IMG/VR virus record: IMGVR_UViG_3300009593_000104 | Coordinates: 1 to 26,137 of that record | Source of the DNA: a virus | Length of the DNA: 26,137 bases | Strand: one strand, 5' to 3' | In this document: one piece after another, positions 1-9,148 of the stretch | Numbering within the stretch: position 1 is the first letter of the stretch | Layout: each line of letters starts with the position of its first letter | The notes under the pieces: model-generated | Told to the model about the DNA's origin: nothing | The model's database searches: none | Seen by the model: the letters and a program-made list of their open reading frames with translations, nothing else | Position numbers and translations under genes: made by a program

Positions 1-2526
1 AGCAAACTGGAAAGTATTAGTGTCGTAATGGAAATAGTTCCCGTTTGCCTTATCTCCAAAAAATACTTCTGTTCCGTCATCTTTTATTCGTGTCTGCCAG
101 TTATTCGTCGAGGCGCCTCCACCAGATCGGAGTTCACCTGTTAAGGCTTTTGCATATGTGTCAAAATCCCCCCACCACATGTTCCCGTCTTTGTCGATGT
201 TGAATGTCATCGCCGAGCCGCCAGGGTAACTACTTCCATCTGCATCAGAGGCTGAGGCAGGTTGTGGCATTCTTACCGCCGAAGTCAATACCTGATCGGC
301 GTCTATTGTATTAGCAGTGATCGACCCTGCCGCTATTTCGTTAGCCGTAATTGTGTGAGAAGCAATATGAGAAGCAGCAATAGTGTCTTCTCCTATAAGG
401 ACACCAACTTGTGACTCATCATCCTTGTTTAGAACAACATTGCCGACAGAAGACCAATCGCCTTCCGTGCCATCCCAGTTGATACACCTGACTCTCACAT
501 AATGAGTGGTGCCAGGATCGTTGCCTGACTTGAGCCCACCGCAAACATAACCCCCACCACCAGTGACGAAGAACTGTTTACATGCGCTTCCACTCTCACC
601 GCTGGTATCTGAACCAATCGTTGTGGTCCAGGTGTTCCCACTGGTTTCGTTAAACCCTCCAGACGCATTAGAGATTTGAACCTCATATTTACCCCTGTTG
701 GCTGAATAAGTAACAGAGTTGTCTCCCGTATTGCCAGCAAAATCAGTGAATTTAACAATGACAGCATTCAACATTGGGAATAATGAAAGCCCTGTAATTT
801 GTGGAGGCTTATGAGGGTCGAATGCCCCACCTTCCCCTGATTCTGTCATCGTGAATGTCAATAAAGCAGCAGGAATCCACTCACTATCATTGCCACTTTT
901 CCCAACAGATTTAATGCGGGCTTTATAGGTGCCACCCTTGGTGCCTAGACCAGTGATGTCAACTTCATGCCCTACTGTACTTCTGTCTATCTCAACATAA
1001 GCATCGAATTTTTTGCTCGTATTGGAGGCATTCCAGCATTCAACTTTGAAACCAGCGATAGTCTCTTCTTCGCCTAGTGGCCTATCCCAGTTGAACTTAC
1101 ATCCACGAACCTCACCTTCCCTGAATGGGGTCGCCGTGAAATTTCGAGGGGGGAGCGGGATTGTGGTTTTATTCTTGCCTTTTCTCGCATACCTCGAAGC
1201 CCTGGATGTGACCTCAGCCGTAAACGAATCGTTCTCGATTTTTCTTTGCAGTTTAACGATGGCATTTTTAACAATGTCACCAACCACGACTTGAATTTGA
1301 ACACCGTCAGCGCCTATAGATGCTCCTAAGCCAGAAATTTGCCTGTTTTGAACGAGACCAGGTTTGTATTCGATATTGACCGAATCACCTACCTGGAAAT
1401 CAACAAATGCTCGAGTTGCATCCGTCTCCACATAATCAAATGTGAATTCGTCTAAAGCATCTTTAATTTTCTCCAAAGCATATTTGGCTTCATCAGCGAC
1501 ATATTCACCTTTTGCTTGGTCAGCGTCAATGAAACCTTCTCTTCTACCAACCAGGGTGTTTGCACCGCTGTCAGTTGCGGCTTCAAATTTGAAGCCGTTA
1601 GAACCATAAAGGCGAGACCGCACATCCCTACTGTTGAGTTGGTTGGCTGTTTTTGTCGCCTGCGGCACCGACAGCATAATGGTCCCAGATCGGTCCGTTC
1701 CGAGACTGTTTGCTATGGAAATAACCCCAGTGGGGGAAACAGTCCATTGGGCATTCGCTTGCAAAGTACAGCATTCACTTAACACCTCAAACATCGTCAT
1801 TCCAGAAGTTATAGAAGTGATTAAATGTGTTACGTCTACCTGTGCATACTTGGTGTTGTCGGACCAGGAATTACCATTTGCATCATTTGTGTGTGACATG
1901 CTTGAGTCGAGAGACAAAGGCCATGTGACACCAGAGCCGTTACGGCTCGACGAATTTTGAGTGTAATTTGTCCAAGTTTGAGCGTTACCTGTGTCCGCCT
2001 CATTGAAAAGGAAAACAAAAGCACCGCCAGGTTGCGCTGGGTATTTAGGATTATCAACCGTGTAGGTCCCAGCATCAAGTTCTTCTTCAGTGTCGAAAAC
2101 TTTACCGAAACCCCTAGACATACGAAGTTCATAATTCGAATCATCATCGGGGTCGGCGTTAGCCTCATTAAAACCTTCTGGTAGAACAATCCCCCATTCC
2201 AGGCAAGCGGCCAACCCACGACCGCCTATCGCTACTCTTCTTCTATCGCCCGCATATTCAACTTCGGCTTCTTCAATAATAAAGGTGTAAGCAACCGTGC
2301 CTGCTCGAAGAATTTGGATAGCATAATTCCCCTCCCACGGGTATTTGCTATTTGCCGTGTGAAACGATGAAACCCAAGCAGAGTCATAGTCAAAAGTTAA
2401 AGACCCGTGCCCCTGCTCAAGTATCGAATCAGCAAATTCAGCGCTTTCCCATTCAGGGCAATAAGCAACCACACTTAAATCTGTGGCGTTTACAATCCGA
2501 ACGTCCCACGGCGTGGGAGTAAGCAT
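1..2526 (-). CDS. Tail-tip / central fibre protein with FN3 domains (partial, C-terminus off the window)
   Basis: The frame stays open for 842 codons from an ATG at 2526 to the left edge, checked triplet by triplet. The start overlaps the stop of the distal tail protein gene in a TAATG junction, so translation is probably coupled. Roughly the first 350 residues look like a phage tail-tip baseplate region. Residues about 455-560 and 569-690 look like two fibronectin type III domains; the first starts near PLPPRNFTA and the second near PHKPPQITGL. Residues about 709-750 carry the repeated 'ITANEIAAGSITANTID' pattern common in lambda J-like and central fibre proteins. The place after tape measure and distal tail genes matches a tail-associated protein that contacts the host surface. 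No catalytic motif was seen. The general class is fairly sure; the exact family is not. Confidence 0.8.
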   Translation of the reverse strand, partial: MLTPTPWDVRIVNATDLSVVAYCPEWESAEFADSILEQGHGSLTFDYDSAWVSSFHTANSKYPWEGNYAIQILRAGTVAYTFIIEEAEVEYAGDRRRVAIGGRGLAACLEWGIVLPEGFNEANADPDDDSNYELRMSRGFGKVFDTEEELDAGTYTVDNPKYPAQPGGAFVFLFNEADTGNAQTWTNYTQNSSSRNGSGVTWPLSLDSSMSHTNDANGNSWSDNTKYAQVDVTHLITSITSGMTMFEVLSECCTLQANAQWTVSPTGVISIANSLGTDRSGTIMLSVPQATKTANQLNSRDVRSRLYGSNGFKFEAATDSGANTLVGRREGFIDADQAKGEYVADEAKYALEKIKDALDEFTFDYVETDATRAFVDFQVGDSVNIEYKPGLVQNRQISGLGASIGADGVQIQVVVGDIVKNAIVKLQRKIENDSFTAEVTSRASRYARKGKNKTTIPLPPRNFTATPFREGEVRGCKFNWDRPLGEEETIAGFKVECWNASNTSKKFDAYVEIDRSTVGHEVDITGLGTKGGTYKARIKSVGKSGNDSEWIPAALLTFTMTESGEGGAFDPHKPPQITGLSLFPMLNAVIVKFTDFAGNTGDNSVTYSANRGKYEVQISNASGGFNETSGNTWTTTIGSDTSGESGSACKQFFVTGGGGYVCGGLKSGNDPGTTHYVRVRCINWDGTEGDWSSVGNVVLNKDDESQVGVLIGEDTIAASHIASHTITANEIAAGSITANTIDADQVLTSAVRMPQPASASDADGSSYPGGSAMTFNIDKDGNMWWGDFDTYAKALTGELRSGGGASTNNWQTRIKDDGTEVFFGDKANGNYFHYDTNTFQFA

Positions 2527-3386
2527 TAGATATACGCCTTCGTGTAGGTAATGGTAAATGTCGTATTAGACGAAAAATCATTATCTACACCAGGGCGTAG
2601 TTCAAACCAATCGGTTGTTGTGGAACCTGTCCTGTCAACATCGCCAGTGACATTCGTGGAGCCAGAAAATGCTGTGAAATTTGTTGTGTCAAAAGTAACC
2701 GCACCCGTGCCGCTGTACTTCAATTTGCTGCCAGTGGTGTTATTCGTGATTTCAGGATTTGTGGCAGATGCTAAAGCAATTGTCATTCGAGTCATTATTG
2801 CTGTCCCACCTGGATTACCGTCAGCGGTCAATGTAGAAGCAGTTTTATCGCCGGAAGAGTCACATTCATACCAACGAGGATCATGGTAACCAATACGAGC
2901 ATCAAACGACGCCCAAGCAAAATTCTGATAGTCGGGCACTGAGGGGGCTTGTGACATCTCCCCATAATTAACCCAATAAGTATCAGCAGGACTAGAAGTG
3001 TCTCTTTTCATTTTTCTAACAACTTGTAACGGTGCTTCGTAGGCATCACCCCCACTATTTTCAGTGCTGGAGGCAGCATGAGTGGTGAGTAAAATACCCA
3101 TCACCTCATCCCAATTGGCGTGGAACTGGGCACGCCGTGCTGCTTCTGTCGTTGGAGGTAACCCAGGGAAGGAAGCAGCATCATCAGGTTGATTGTCGGT
3201 GACCCAAATATTCCACATTTCAGAACGAGAACCAAGACGTTTTTTCCGCCACTGGCTTCCGTGATCCATTGCAGGAACTAGATTACCGCCTTTAAGCCCA
3301 GGGACCGTTTGCTCGACCCGATGGATCGCAAATCGCGAATTATCAAATGATGTTCCATTAACCGTGTAACTCTCAACCCAAGCCAT
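2526..3386 (-). CDS. Distal tail (Dit-like) protein
   Basis: This 286-residue protein probably forms the hub joining the tail tube to the tip. The N-terminus (MAWVESYTVNG... then 'AIHRVEQTVPGLKGGN') resembles the beta-rich start of siphovirus distal tail proteins. The middle has a sandwich-like stretch ('WYECDSSGDKTASTL') followed by a C-terminal 'DWFELRPGVD' jelly-roll-like part. It lies between the tape measure gene, 7 nt upstream, and the tail-tip gene, which it overlaps by one base, the usual order tape measure-Dit-tip. A purine-rich AGGA sits very close to the ATG, with a further GGGGG about 12 nt upstream. The call rests on position and general pattern rather than a diagnostic motif. 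Confidence 0.72.
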   Translation of the reverse strand: MAWVESYTVNGTSFDNSRFAIHRVEQTVPGLKGGNLVPAMDHGSQWRKKRLGSRSEMWNIWVTDNQPDDAASFPGLPPTTEAARRAQFHANWDEVMGILLTTHAASSTENSGGDAYEAPLQVVRKMKRDTSSPADTYWVNYGEMSQAPSVPDYQNFAWASFDARIGYHDPRWYECDSSGDKTASTLTADGNPGGTAIMTRMTIALASATNPEITNNTTGSKLKYSGTGAVTFDTTNFTAFSGSTNVTGDVDRTGSTTTDWFELRPGVDNDFSSNTTFTITYTKAYI

Positions 3387-3393
3387 TTCCTAA

Positions 3394-6300
3394 TTAGCCC
3401 CCTCTTGATCCTGGTCCAAAGAAAGCACCAAAATCACTCGCCGCTGATGTGCTCCTAGTGCTCCTATTAGTCGCCGAACCGGCTCCGTCTGCGGTGCCAG
3501 CCATTTGCTTTTCAAATGGTCCCCCACCACTCGATGAAATACTGCCGCCTATTGCCCCTTGCAAAGTTTGATTGCCATTGTAGTAAACATTCTCAATATA
3601 GTTTGTGGTGTTCATACTATTAGTGAGATCACGAAATGAGGCCCCTGATGAAGCCATCAAATCAGGAGGCAAGAAGTTCATACCCACGCTCTCCAAACCA
3701 CCCATTGTTGACCCACCCACACCTGCTTGAGCATTGCTGTGACCGGGAAGCCAACTCATAACACCCGTGCCCGCTATTAACGAAGCCATATCCGTAATTT
3801 GTTCGAGATTGGTTTTAACTTCTTCTGTGTCCGCAGCCCAGCCCCCATAAACAAAGGTGGCTCCTTCAGCGGCGGCACCGACATCTTCGGTTACCTCTTT
3901 AACCCAACCTAATCCATCCGCAACATCTTGAATTGCTGATCTGACTTCTTCGCCGATTATTGCTTCGAAAAGGTCGTCATTTGCATCAGTTACGTCAACC
4001 AAACCTTCAACATTAGGAATAAGATTGTTGCCGAGTTTGTCGCCAGTCAGCCCGATTGCATTGCCAAGGTCAATAAACATCTCCTTGGCCTTCTCACCTT
4101 CCATTTTCATTTTCGCTTGGGCTTCAGCAATTTCTTGACCGGCTTCCATTAAACCTAACTGCGCTCTTGCCAACGGGCTCCCAGATTCAACACCTTGTTC
4201 AAAATCTGATAACGCTTCGTTGGCGTCTAGTAGCGCCATTTCTAAATCTTCTTGATGCCCCTGTCCTAACCTTAGAGCACGTAAAGCATCTTCCTTACGT
4301 CTCTTCAACTGCCGTTCTGTGAGTTTCTCCCTTTTTGTCGTGATCCCCTGAGTACCGAAATCACGCATTGCTTTTCTGACTTTCGCTTCAGCATCCTCAA
4401 AAGACAACTGGGCACGAATTGCCCTAGTCACAGACCCTATTTTTTCTCTCGCCGCCGCTAAGGCGGCATCAACAGCATTTTTAGTGTGGTTAACCAAAGT
4501 GCCTTTTTCTGCGCTTATGCCCTCGGCAATTCCTCGAGTGATCGGTCTACCGACTTGATCCATAAAGACAACCGAAGGAGAACTGATACCCAGGAACCAT
4601 TTAGCCCAACCCAGCAGCCCGTTTTCACCAAGGGTCTCACTAAGTTTGCCTATAACAGTGGAATACTCTTGCTCAACACCTAACGCCAACCCTCTAGCAA
4701 ATTCAGCACCTTGGTTTTGCCCCTGAGCGGCACCAAAAATACTCATGGTCCCTTCAGCAAGCGCTTTTAGACGAGTTTCGATCTCGCCTGTTACGAGATC
4801 CTTGTCGCCCATTTTCAGCATGTCTTGCCAGAACGAGTCGCCACCAAAGTTCAGATCTAAAGCGGCATCTACGTCAGACATCAAAGCGCCCTGATTAGTA
4901 GCATTTAACCGGATCAGGTTTTGAATCTTTTCGAATTCCTTCACGGCCGCTTCTTGAGTCCCCCCAGCCTCCAAAACTGCAACGGCGGCATCCCTAGCGA
5001 GATCCGCTAAATCAGAAAAGTTCTCTCTGTTCTCCATACCTGCTTGGCTCATATTGTCCATAGCAGTGCCGTTCTCCATGAACGATTTCACCATGGTCTG
5101 CAAACCTTGGTTAACCTCACGCTGAACTTCGTCAAGACCCCTTGCAGCGCCAGTAAGCATGTCAAAACGGTCTGAGAACTTATCGGCTTCAGCCCCAGCG
5201 GATTCGATGGCCACCTCTATGTCAAGGAAAGCATCTTCGACTGTTCTTAAACTTGTTGGCACATCATCAGCAAGCGCTGATGTTCCCTCTCTCATTTTCA
5301 TCAACTGTTTGGCGGCTTGTTCCAAAGCAACAGTTGCGATCATGTCCTCGCTAATGATCCCTCTTTTTGCCATCCATTTGATCTCAGGGAGGATATCCAT
5401 AACTTCTTGTGCAAAGGCTATCCAGTTCTCTTGACCGGCCCATTCGCCATTCATAAAATCGCTCTCAGGATCGGCATTCGCAATAGCCTCCATTTGCAAT
5501 AATATTGTGTCGAGACCCGCGCCTAAATCTTTATCAAAGAGATCCTGCTTATGGACTTGGTCCATAAATGCTCTTTCCACCAGTGTCATCATGCCAGTTA
5601 GTTCATCGCCAGTCAGGTTGCTCTCTTTACGGAACTGAGACATCATCTCCGCATAAATATTGACTGCTCCTGGTATGTCGCCTTGTTTCATTTTGTCAAC
5701 GACTATCCCAACCGGATCAACGAAACCAGCCTCAATATCTTTTCTGCCTATACGATCGACACCTAGCCAGAACTCCATACTCTCATCTTTATTTTTTGTG
5801 CTCCCCTTTTTTGTATCTGCCGCAATTTTGTCTGCTCTTGCCTCTGCGACAATACCCAGAATATTCTCCATCATTGACCCCGCCCATGAGGCAATTTGAG
5901 CGTCAGCAACCCTTTCACCGCCTTCAAGAACTGCGATCATCGCTTCATCAGGACTCAAACCTTCGAACAAACGGAAAAAGAACTGTTCTCCGTCCAATTG
6001 CCCCCAGAATTGGCTTTCGTATCTTTTAATTAACGCCGTGAAAGCCTCCATAACAGCCGGGTCTGTAGTGCCAGCACTGTTAAACATCTGCATAATCATT
6101 TCTTCCGCAGTGATTAACCCTGCCATCGCATCCTCGTCACCTATTTCATCAATTGCATCACCAAATTCTTGCAAAAAGGCATTCACCATGCCTTGAGAAG
6201 CAGAGATCTCTCCCATCTGACGAAGTTCATTATTGAAGTCCTGGATAGGTACTAAAGCCCTACCAGCGACTACGGCAACATCACGTAAAGAAGATCTAAG

Positions 6301-7770
6301 GTCTTGTAGTTCCTCGTGGGCGCTTTTAGAACTTTTTCCCCAAGCGAAAAACGCCATAGTTAACCCAATCACAGCGGTAGCGAAAAAGAGTATAGGTATA
6401 GCCGCCATCGCAAGTTTAAGAGCACCCATCGCTCCCGCAGCAATCCCAGTGCCTGTGGCTAGTTCCAAAAACGCCAAATATAAACTAACAACCGAGGCAG
6501 TTGCGAAACCTATAAGTTTCGTCAAAGCGCCAAGTGCGATAGCCGTCACACCAAGCGCCACAGTGAAAGCCGCTATCGCTTTATTCTTTGCAAAAACGCT
6601 TAACATCGCTTCCACTGCCCCTAAGAAAATTGCAAATATATCAATCAAAGGTTTTGTGGCTGCCCCTACTGAAATCATTGTTTCTTTCAACTTCGCCATT
6701 GATTGGTCAAACTTAAACTTTGAGGTTTTGGAAACCTTCTGGAAGGCTTCATCTGTATCGCCAGCGCTTTGAGCCAACCTCCTGAAAATGCCTGTGTTCT
6801 CCTCCAAGTTGGCTCCAGTGATGTCCATAGCACCAGCCAAAGCACGAATGTTAGGGAACACATCAGCAAATGCCTGCTCGTTGTCTTTGGCTAAGTCACG
6901 GAGCCTCACAAGGACAGCCAAAAGACCTTCTTGGCGAGCCTGTTTAGCGAGTTCCCCTTGGGCTATACCCATTTCACGCAAAGCCTGCTCTGTTTGACGT
7001 GATGGGTCCAAAATTGACTGCATTATCTGCCGCAACTGAATCGCTGACGTTCTGGCATCAGTACCAGTACGAGTCATAGCAGCAATAGCCGCTGCGACTT
7101 CGTGGAATTCGATACCCATAGCGGAAGCGACAGGAATGGCTTTACCAATAGCAGGGGCTAAACGGTCGGCTTCAACTTTACCTTCACGCACGGCGGCAGT
7201 AAGAACATCTACAGCATCGCTACCGCTCAGGTTCTCTGCGCCATAAGCGTTAACGGCTGATGTTGCAGCATCGGCAACAACTTTCGTTTCACCTAAACCA
7301 ATAGCGGCACCTTTAGCGGATGCCTCCATAACCTCCATAGCGGTTGCGCCACGCAAACCGGCTGAAGCCACGAAGAACATGGCGTCTGCGAGTTCTTGCG
7401 GTCCACGACCTGTGTCACGAGACACTGATTTAACAGCCTTGGAAAATTGTGCTACACCACCAGCAGAAACACCCACAAGGGCTTCAATCTTGACCATTGA
7501 TGCTTCAAACTTGGCAAAAGACATTGCTGCTAAAGAACCGATGGCGACAATTGGCAACCCTAATTTTTTCATCAAGGCATTACCGACAGTCTGTGCCTTG
7601 TAACCCATTGACGTTAAACTGCCGCCCGCATTTCCAGCGTTATCCCCAAATCGGGTCAATTGTTTATTAGCAGGTGCTAAATGTTTCGAAAATTGGCCAA
7701 CGCCACCTTTAACCCCTGTGGGGTCAAGAATAATTCGCTGTACGAGAGGTGGTAATTGAATCGCGGCCAT
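3394..7770 (-). CDS. Tail tape measure protein (TP901 family)
   Basis: This 1458-residue protein is the longest gene in the window and sits just after the tail assembly chaperone, as expected for a tape measure. Residues about 85-310 carry the TP901-type core ('GRGPQELADAMFFVASAGL', 'AIPVASAMGIEFHEVAAAIAAM', 'TSAIQLRQIMQSI'). Residues about 373-478 hold several hydrophobic segments rich in Ala, Leu and Ile, a usual membrane-inserting region. The rest is mainly helical. 'SSPSVVFMDQVGRPITRGIAEGI' near residue 1050 is a motif seen in many siphovirus tape measures. With the usual 0.15 nm per residue the tail would be roughly 220 nm. The last 120 residues are rich in Gly, Ser and Asn and may bind the tip. 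No peptidase or lysozyme motif was noticed. Confidence 0.93.
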   Translation of the reverse strand: MAAIQLPPLVQRIILDPTGVKGGVGQFSKHLAPANKQLTRFGDNAGNAGGSLTSMGYKAQTVGNALMKKLGLPIVAIGSLAAMSFAKFEASMVKIEALVGVSAGGVAQFSKAVKSVSRDTGRGPQELADAMFFVASAGLRGATAMEVMEASAKGAAIGLGETKVVADAATSAVNAYGAENLSGSDAVDVLTAAVREGKVEADRLAPAIGKAIPVASAMGIEFHEVAAAIAAMTRTGTDARTSAIQLRQIMQSILDPSRQTEQALREMGIAQGELAKQARQEGLLAVLVRLRDLAKDNEQAFADVFPNIRALAGAMDITGANLEENTGIFRRLAQSAGDTDEAFQKVSKTSKFKFDQSMAKLKETMISVGAATKPLIDIFAIFLGAVEAMLSVFAKNKAIAAFTVALGVTAIALGALTKLIGFATASVVSLYLAFLELATGTGIAAGAMGALKLAMAAIPILFFATAVIGLTMAFFAWGKSSKSAHEELQDLRSSLRDVAVVAGRALVPIQDFNNELRQMGEISASQGMVNAFLQEFGDAIDEIGDEDAMAGLITAEEMIMQMFNSAGTTDPAVMEAFTALIKRYESQFWGQLDGEQFFFRLFEGLSPDEAMIAVLEGGERVADAQIASWAGSMMENILGIVAEARADKIAADTKKGSTKNKDESMEFWLGVDRIGRKDIEAGFVDPVGIVVDKMKQGDIPGAVNIYAEMMSQFRKESNLTGDELTGMMTLVERAFMDQVHKQDLFDKDLGAGLDTILLQMEAIANADPESDFMNGEWAGQENWIAFAQEVMDILPEIKWMAKRGIISEDMIATVALEQAAKQLMKMREGTSALADDVPTSLRTVEDAFLDIEVAIESAGAEADKFSDRFDMLTGAARGLDEVQREVNQGLQTMVKSFMENGTAMDNMSQAGMENRENFSDLADLARDAAVAVLEAGGTQEAAVKEFEKIQNLIRLNATNQGALMSDVDAALDLNFGGDSFWQDMLKMGDKDLVTGEIETRLKALAEGTMSIFGAAQGQNQGAEFARGLALGVEQEYSTVIGKLSETLGENGLLGWAKWFLGISSPSVVFMDQVGRPITRGIAEGISAEKGTLVNHTKNAVDAALAAAREKIGSVTRAIRAQLSFEDAEAKVRKAMRDFGTQGITTKREKLTERQLKRRKEDALRALRLGQGHQEDLEMALLDANEALSDFEQGVESGSPLARAQLGLMEAGQEIAEAQAKMKMEGEKAKEMFIDLGNAIGLTGDKLGNNLIPNVEGLVDVTDANDDLFEAIIGEEVRSAIQDVADGLGWVKEVTEDVGAAAEGATFVYGGWAADTEEVKTNLEQITDMASLIAGTGVMSWLPGHSNAQAGVGGSTMGGLESVGMNFLPPDLMASSGASFRDLTNSMNTTNYIENVYYNGNQTLQGAIGGSISSSGGGPFEKQMAGTADGAGSATNRSTRSTSAASDFGAFFGPGSRGG

Positions 7771-7794
7771 TACACTATTCTCGCCTAGATTTCG

Positions 7795-7961
7795 CTAATC
7801 ACCAAAGGGATCATCAGGGTCAAACGTATCCCTAGTGAAATCGGACCCCATATTTCTTGAGAACGCTTCAACCGCAGAAACCTCTTTAATCTTCTTCTTT
7901 TTCGTATCAGGCACTTCGCAGGCCGCTATGACTTGGGCTGGGCTTGCTTCCCAGAAGTCTT
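7795..7961 (-). CDS. Frameshift extension of the tail assembly chaperone (gpT-like part)
   Basis: The -1 frame relative to the chaperone stays open past the chaperone stop and ends at a TAG at 7795-7797, 24 nt before the tape measure ATG. The region lacks a convincing start of its own: only a GTG 36 codons and an ATG 16 codons before the end, neither with a ribosome binding site. A -1 slip on the A_AAG tetramer at 7962-7959 would append DFWEASPAQVIAAC... through ...FDPDDPFGD, about 54 residues. A weak stem (TGGG/CCCA, 7953-7939) lies just downstream. Siphoviruses usually make such a fusion between the major tail protein and tape measure genes. The site is not a classical X_XXY_YYZ heptamer, so the exact slip point is a guess. 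Confidence 0.6.
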
Positions 7962-8486
7962 TGTACCTTTGGTTTGTTTGGCACCAGGCTGAGATTGCGT
8001 TTTGCCACGGGTAACTTTCGCCACCTCTTCCTCCACCTCCGTGAGAGTGTTCCCTATCTCTTCGTTCAGTAACTTTATCTGCGAGTCCACTTGCACCGTC
8101 GCGCTTTCTAATAGCCGACTCGCCATCTCGGGGTCCACGCCGTTAGCCAAAGCCCACGCAATACCAATAGAGTTGCTGTACTCAGGCAACCTCCCCTCAA
8201 TCATTTTCATCCCAACCTGATCTGTGGGCTCCATTAAGGCTAAAGCCAAAGTTCTCCTCAAAGTAGAAACCGGCTTAGTTTGCATGGCTTCTTGCCAATT
8301 CTCTAGCCCATCAAAGGCTTCTTCAATGTCGGCAATAATGTTGTGTGTGAATTTGACAAAAATCTCAGAGGTTTCCAAATCTCCATTGGCGTCATATACA
8401 GGGGCCCAATCATTCTCGCCTCTACGAATATTGGCTAAAACTATCGCCACCCCTTTGTTGCGTAATACTTCGGGTGTGTAATCCAT
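7926..8486 (-). CDS. Tail assembly chaperone (gpG-like)
   Basis: This 186-residue protein fits the short product of the tail assembly chaperone pair, which keeps the tape measure soluble while the tail tube polymerises. It lies between the major tail protein and the tape measure. It contains 'NIIADIEEAFDGLENWQEAM' followed by 'STLRRTLALALM', the usual pattern in actinophage chaperones. The last 35 residues are a hydrophilic Lys/Gln/Gly tail, a common place for the frameshift. No clear ribosome binding site precedes the ATG (the upstream bases are AACATGTACAT), so initiation may depend on read-through from the upstream gene or be weak. The -1 extension is listed separately. Confidence 0.85.
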   Translation of the reverse strand: MDYTPEVLRNKGVAIVLANIRRGENDWAPVYDANGDLETSEIFVKFTHNIIADIEEAFDGLENWQEAMQTKPVSTLRRTLALALMEPTDQVGMKMIEGRLPEYSNSIGIAWALANGVDPEMASRLLESATVQVDSQIKLLNEEIGNTLTEVEEEVAKVTRGKTQSQPGAKQTKGTKTSGKQAQPKS

Positions 8487-8506
8487 ATGTACATGTTACC
8501 AAGCGC

Positions 8507-8543
8507 AAGAGGACGACACCCCCATAAGGGATGCCGTCCTCTT
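8507..8543 (-). terminator. Strong hairpin after the major tail protein gene
   Basis: The arms at 8507-8515 and 8535-8543 are perfect 9-bp complements. The inner bases extend the stem to 16 bp with a five-base loop. In minus-strand RNA the two imperfect inner pairs are G.U wobbles, while in plus-strand RNA they would be A.C mismatches, so the structure appears kept for the minus-strand transcript. It lies 38 nt after the major tail protein stop. No long U-run follows, so it may be a partial terminator, attenuator or 3' mRNA-stabilising stem that keeps tail protein yield above that of downstream genes. Confidence 0.6.
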
Positions 8544-8581
8544 AATTTCCCGCTTTTGCTTGAGTTAGTTACTTCTCTTTA

Positions 8582-9148
8582 TTAGAGAGATGCAGCCGTT
8601 TCAGCGAATGATATGTTTCCGAAGCGTATTGGGTCACCGGCAGGCTTAATGGCCTCAGCGGTGAAGTTCGGAGTGTTGAATGAGTCGGTAGAACCCGATA
8701 CCAACGAACCACCAGTTAACTGGCATTTCTGCAATGTCACCAGAACGGTAGCAAGAGCATCTCCAGATGTCTGAAGGTCGTCGATCAGGAAACCGATCTT
8801 AAAGTATGGAAGAGAAGCGTCAGTGATAGCAAGATCTGCTACTTCAGCGTCTCCTGAGCCTGATGTGGCTTTTGTGGCACCGAGAAGAACCTCTAGTACA
8901 AGCATTGAAAGTTCGCCGTATGTACATGAGAAGTTGAGACGGTCAATCTTACCTTTCTTAGCAAGAACAACACCGCCGTCACCTTTCAACTCGTTGGTTA
9001 TAAAGTTTGGCTCGAGAGAGACTTCCTGGATACCAGGAACGTCAACTGCCGAACCGAACGTGGTCGGATTCGCCGCTGCGTCTGCTGTGTGCGTGTACAC
9101 GGCGCAGTCCTTAACGTCGAAGGTAATTGCACTGGTTGATGCGGCCAT
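8582..9148 (-). CDS. Major tail (tube) protein
   Basis: This 188-residue protein is the likely subunit of the tail tube. It reads as a beta-rich single-domain protein: 'ITFDVKDCAVYTHT' and 'DVPGIQEVSLEPNFITNELKGDGGV' near the N-terminus, then 'KIDRLNFSCTYGELSMLVLEVLLG'. The 'LxxGD' type motif is common in tube proteins, where it lies in the loop region that contacts the neighbouring subunit. The length, the position directly upstream of the chaperone and tape measure genes, a good GGAG ribosome binding site 9 nt before the ATG, and stem-loops at both ends of the transcript all fit a highly expressed structural gene. It starts a new minus-strand unit, diverging from the plus-strand island. Confidence 0.87.
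   Translation of the reverse strand: MAASTSAITFDVKDCAVYTHTADAAANPTTFGSAVDVPGIQEVSLEPNFITNELKGDGGVVLAKKGKIDRLNFSCTYGELSMLVLEVLLGATKATSGSGDAEVADLAITDASLPYFKIGFLIDDLQTSGDALATVLVTLQKCQLTGGSLVSGSTDSFNTPNFTAEAIKPAGDPIRFGNISFAETAASL

Noticed and set aside
1836-2219. Minus-strand frames inside 1-2526 that begin and end within the tail-tip gene
   Set aside because: The whole region is covered by one uninterrupted frame with FN3 domains; the shorter frames are shifted shadows.
6233-6772. 179-codon plus-strand frame opposite the tape measure gene
   Set aside because: It is antisense to the Ala-rich hydrophobic region of the tape measure and has a low-complexity composition with no ribosome binding site.
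7926-8040. Classical X_XXY_YYZ slippery heptamer in the chaperone gene
   Set aside because: Each zero-frame codon pair in the overlap was checked and none fits; only the A_AAG tetramer remained.
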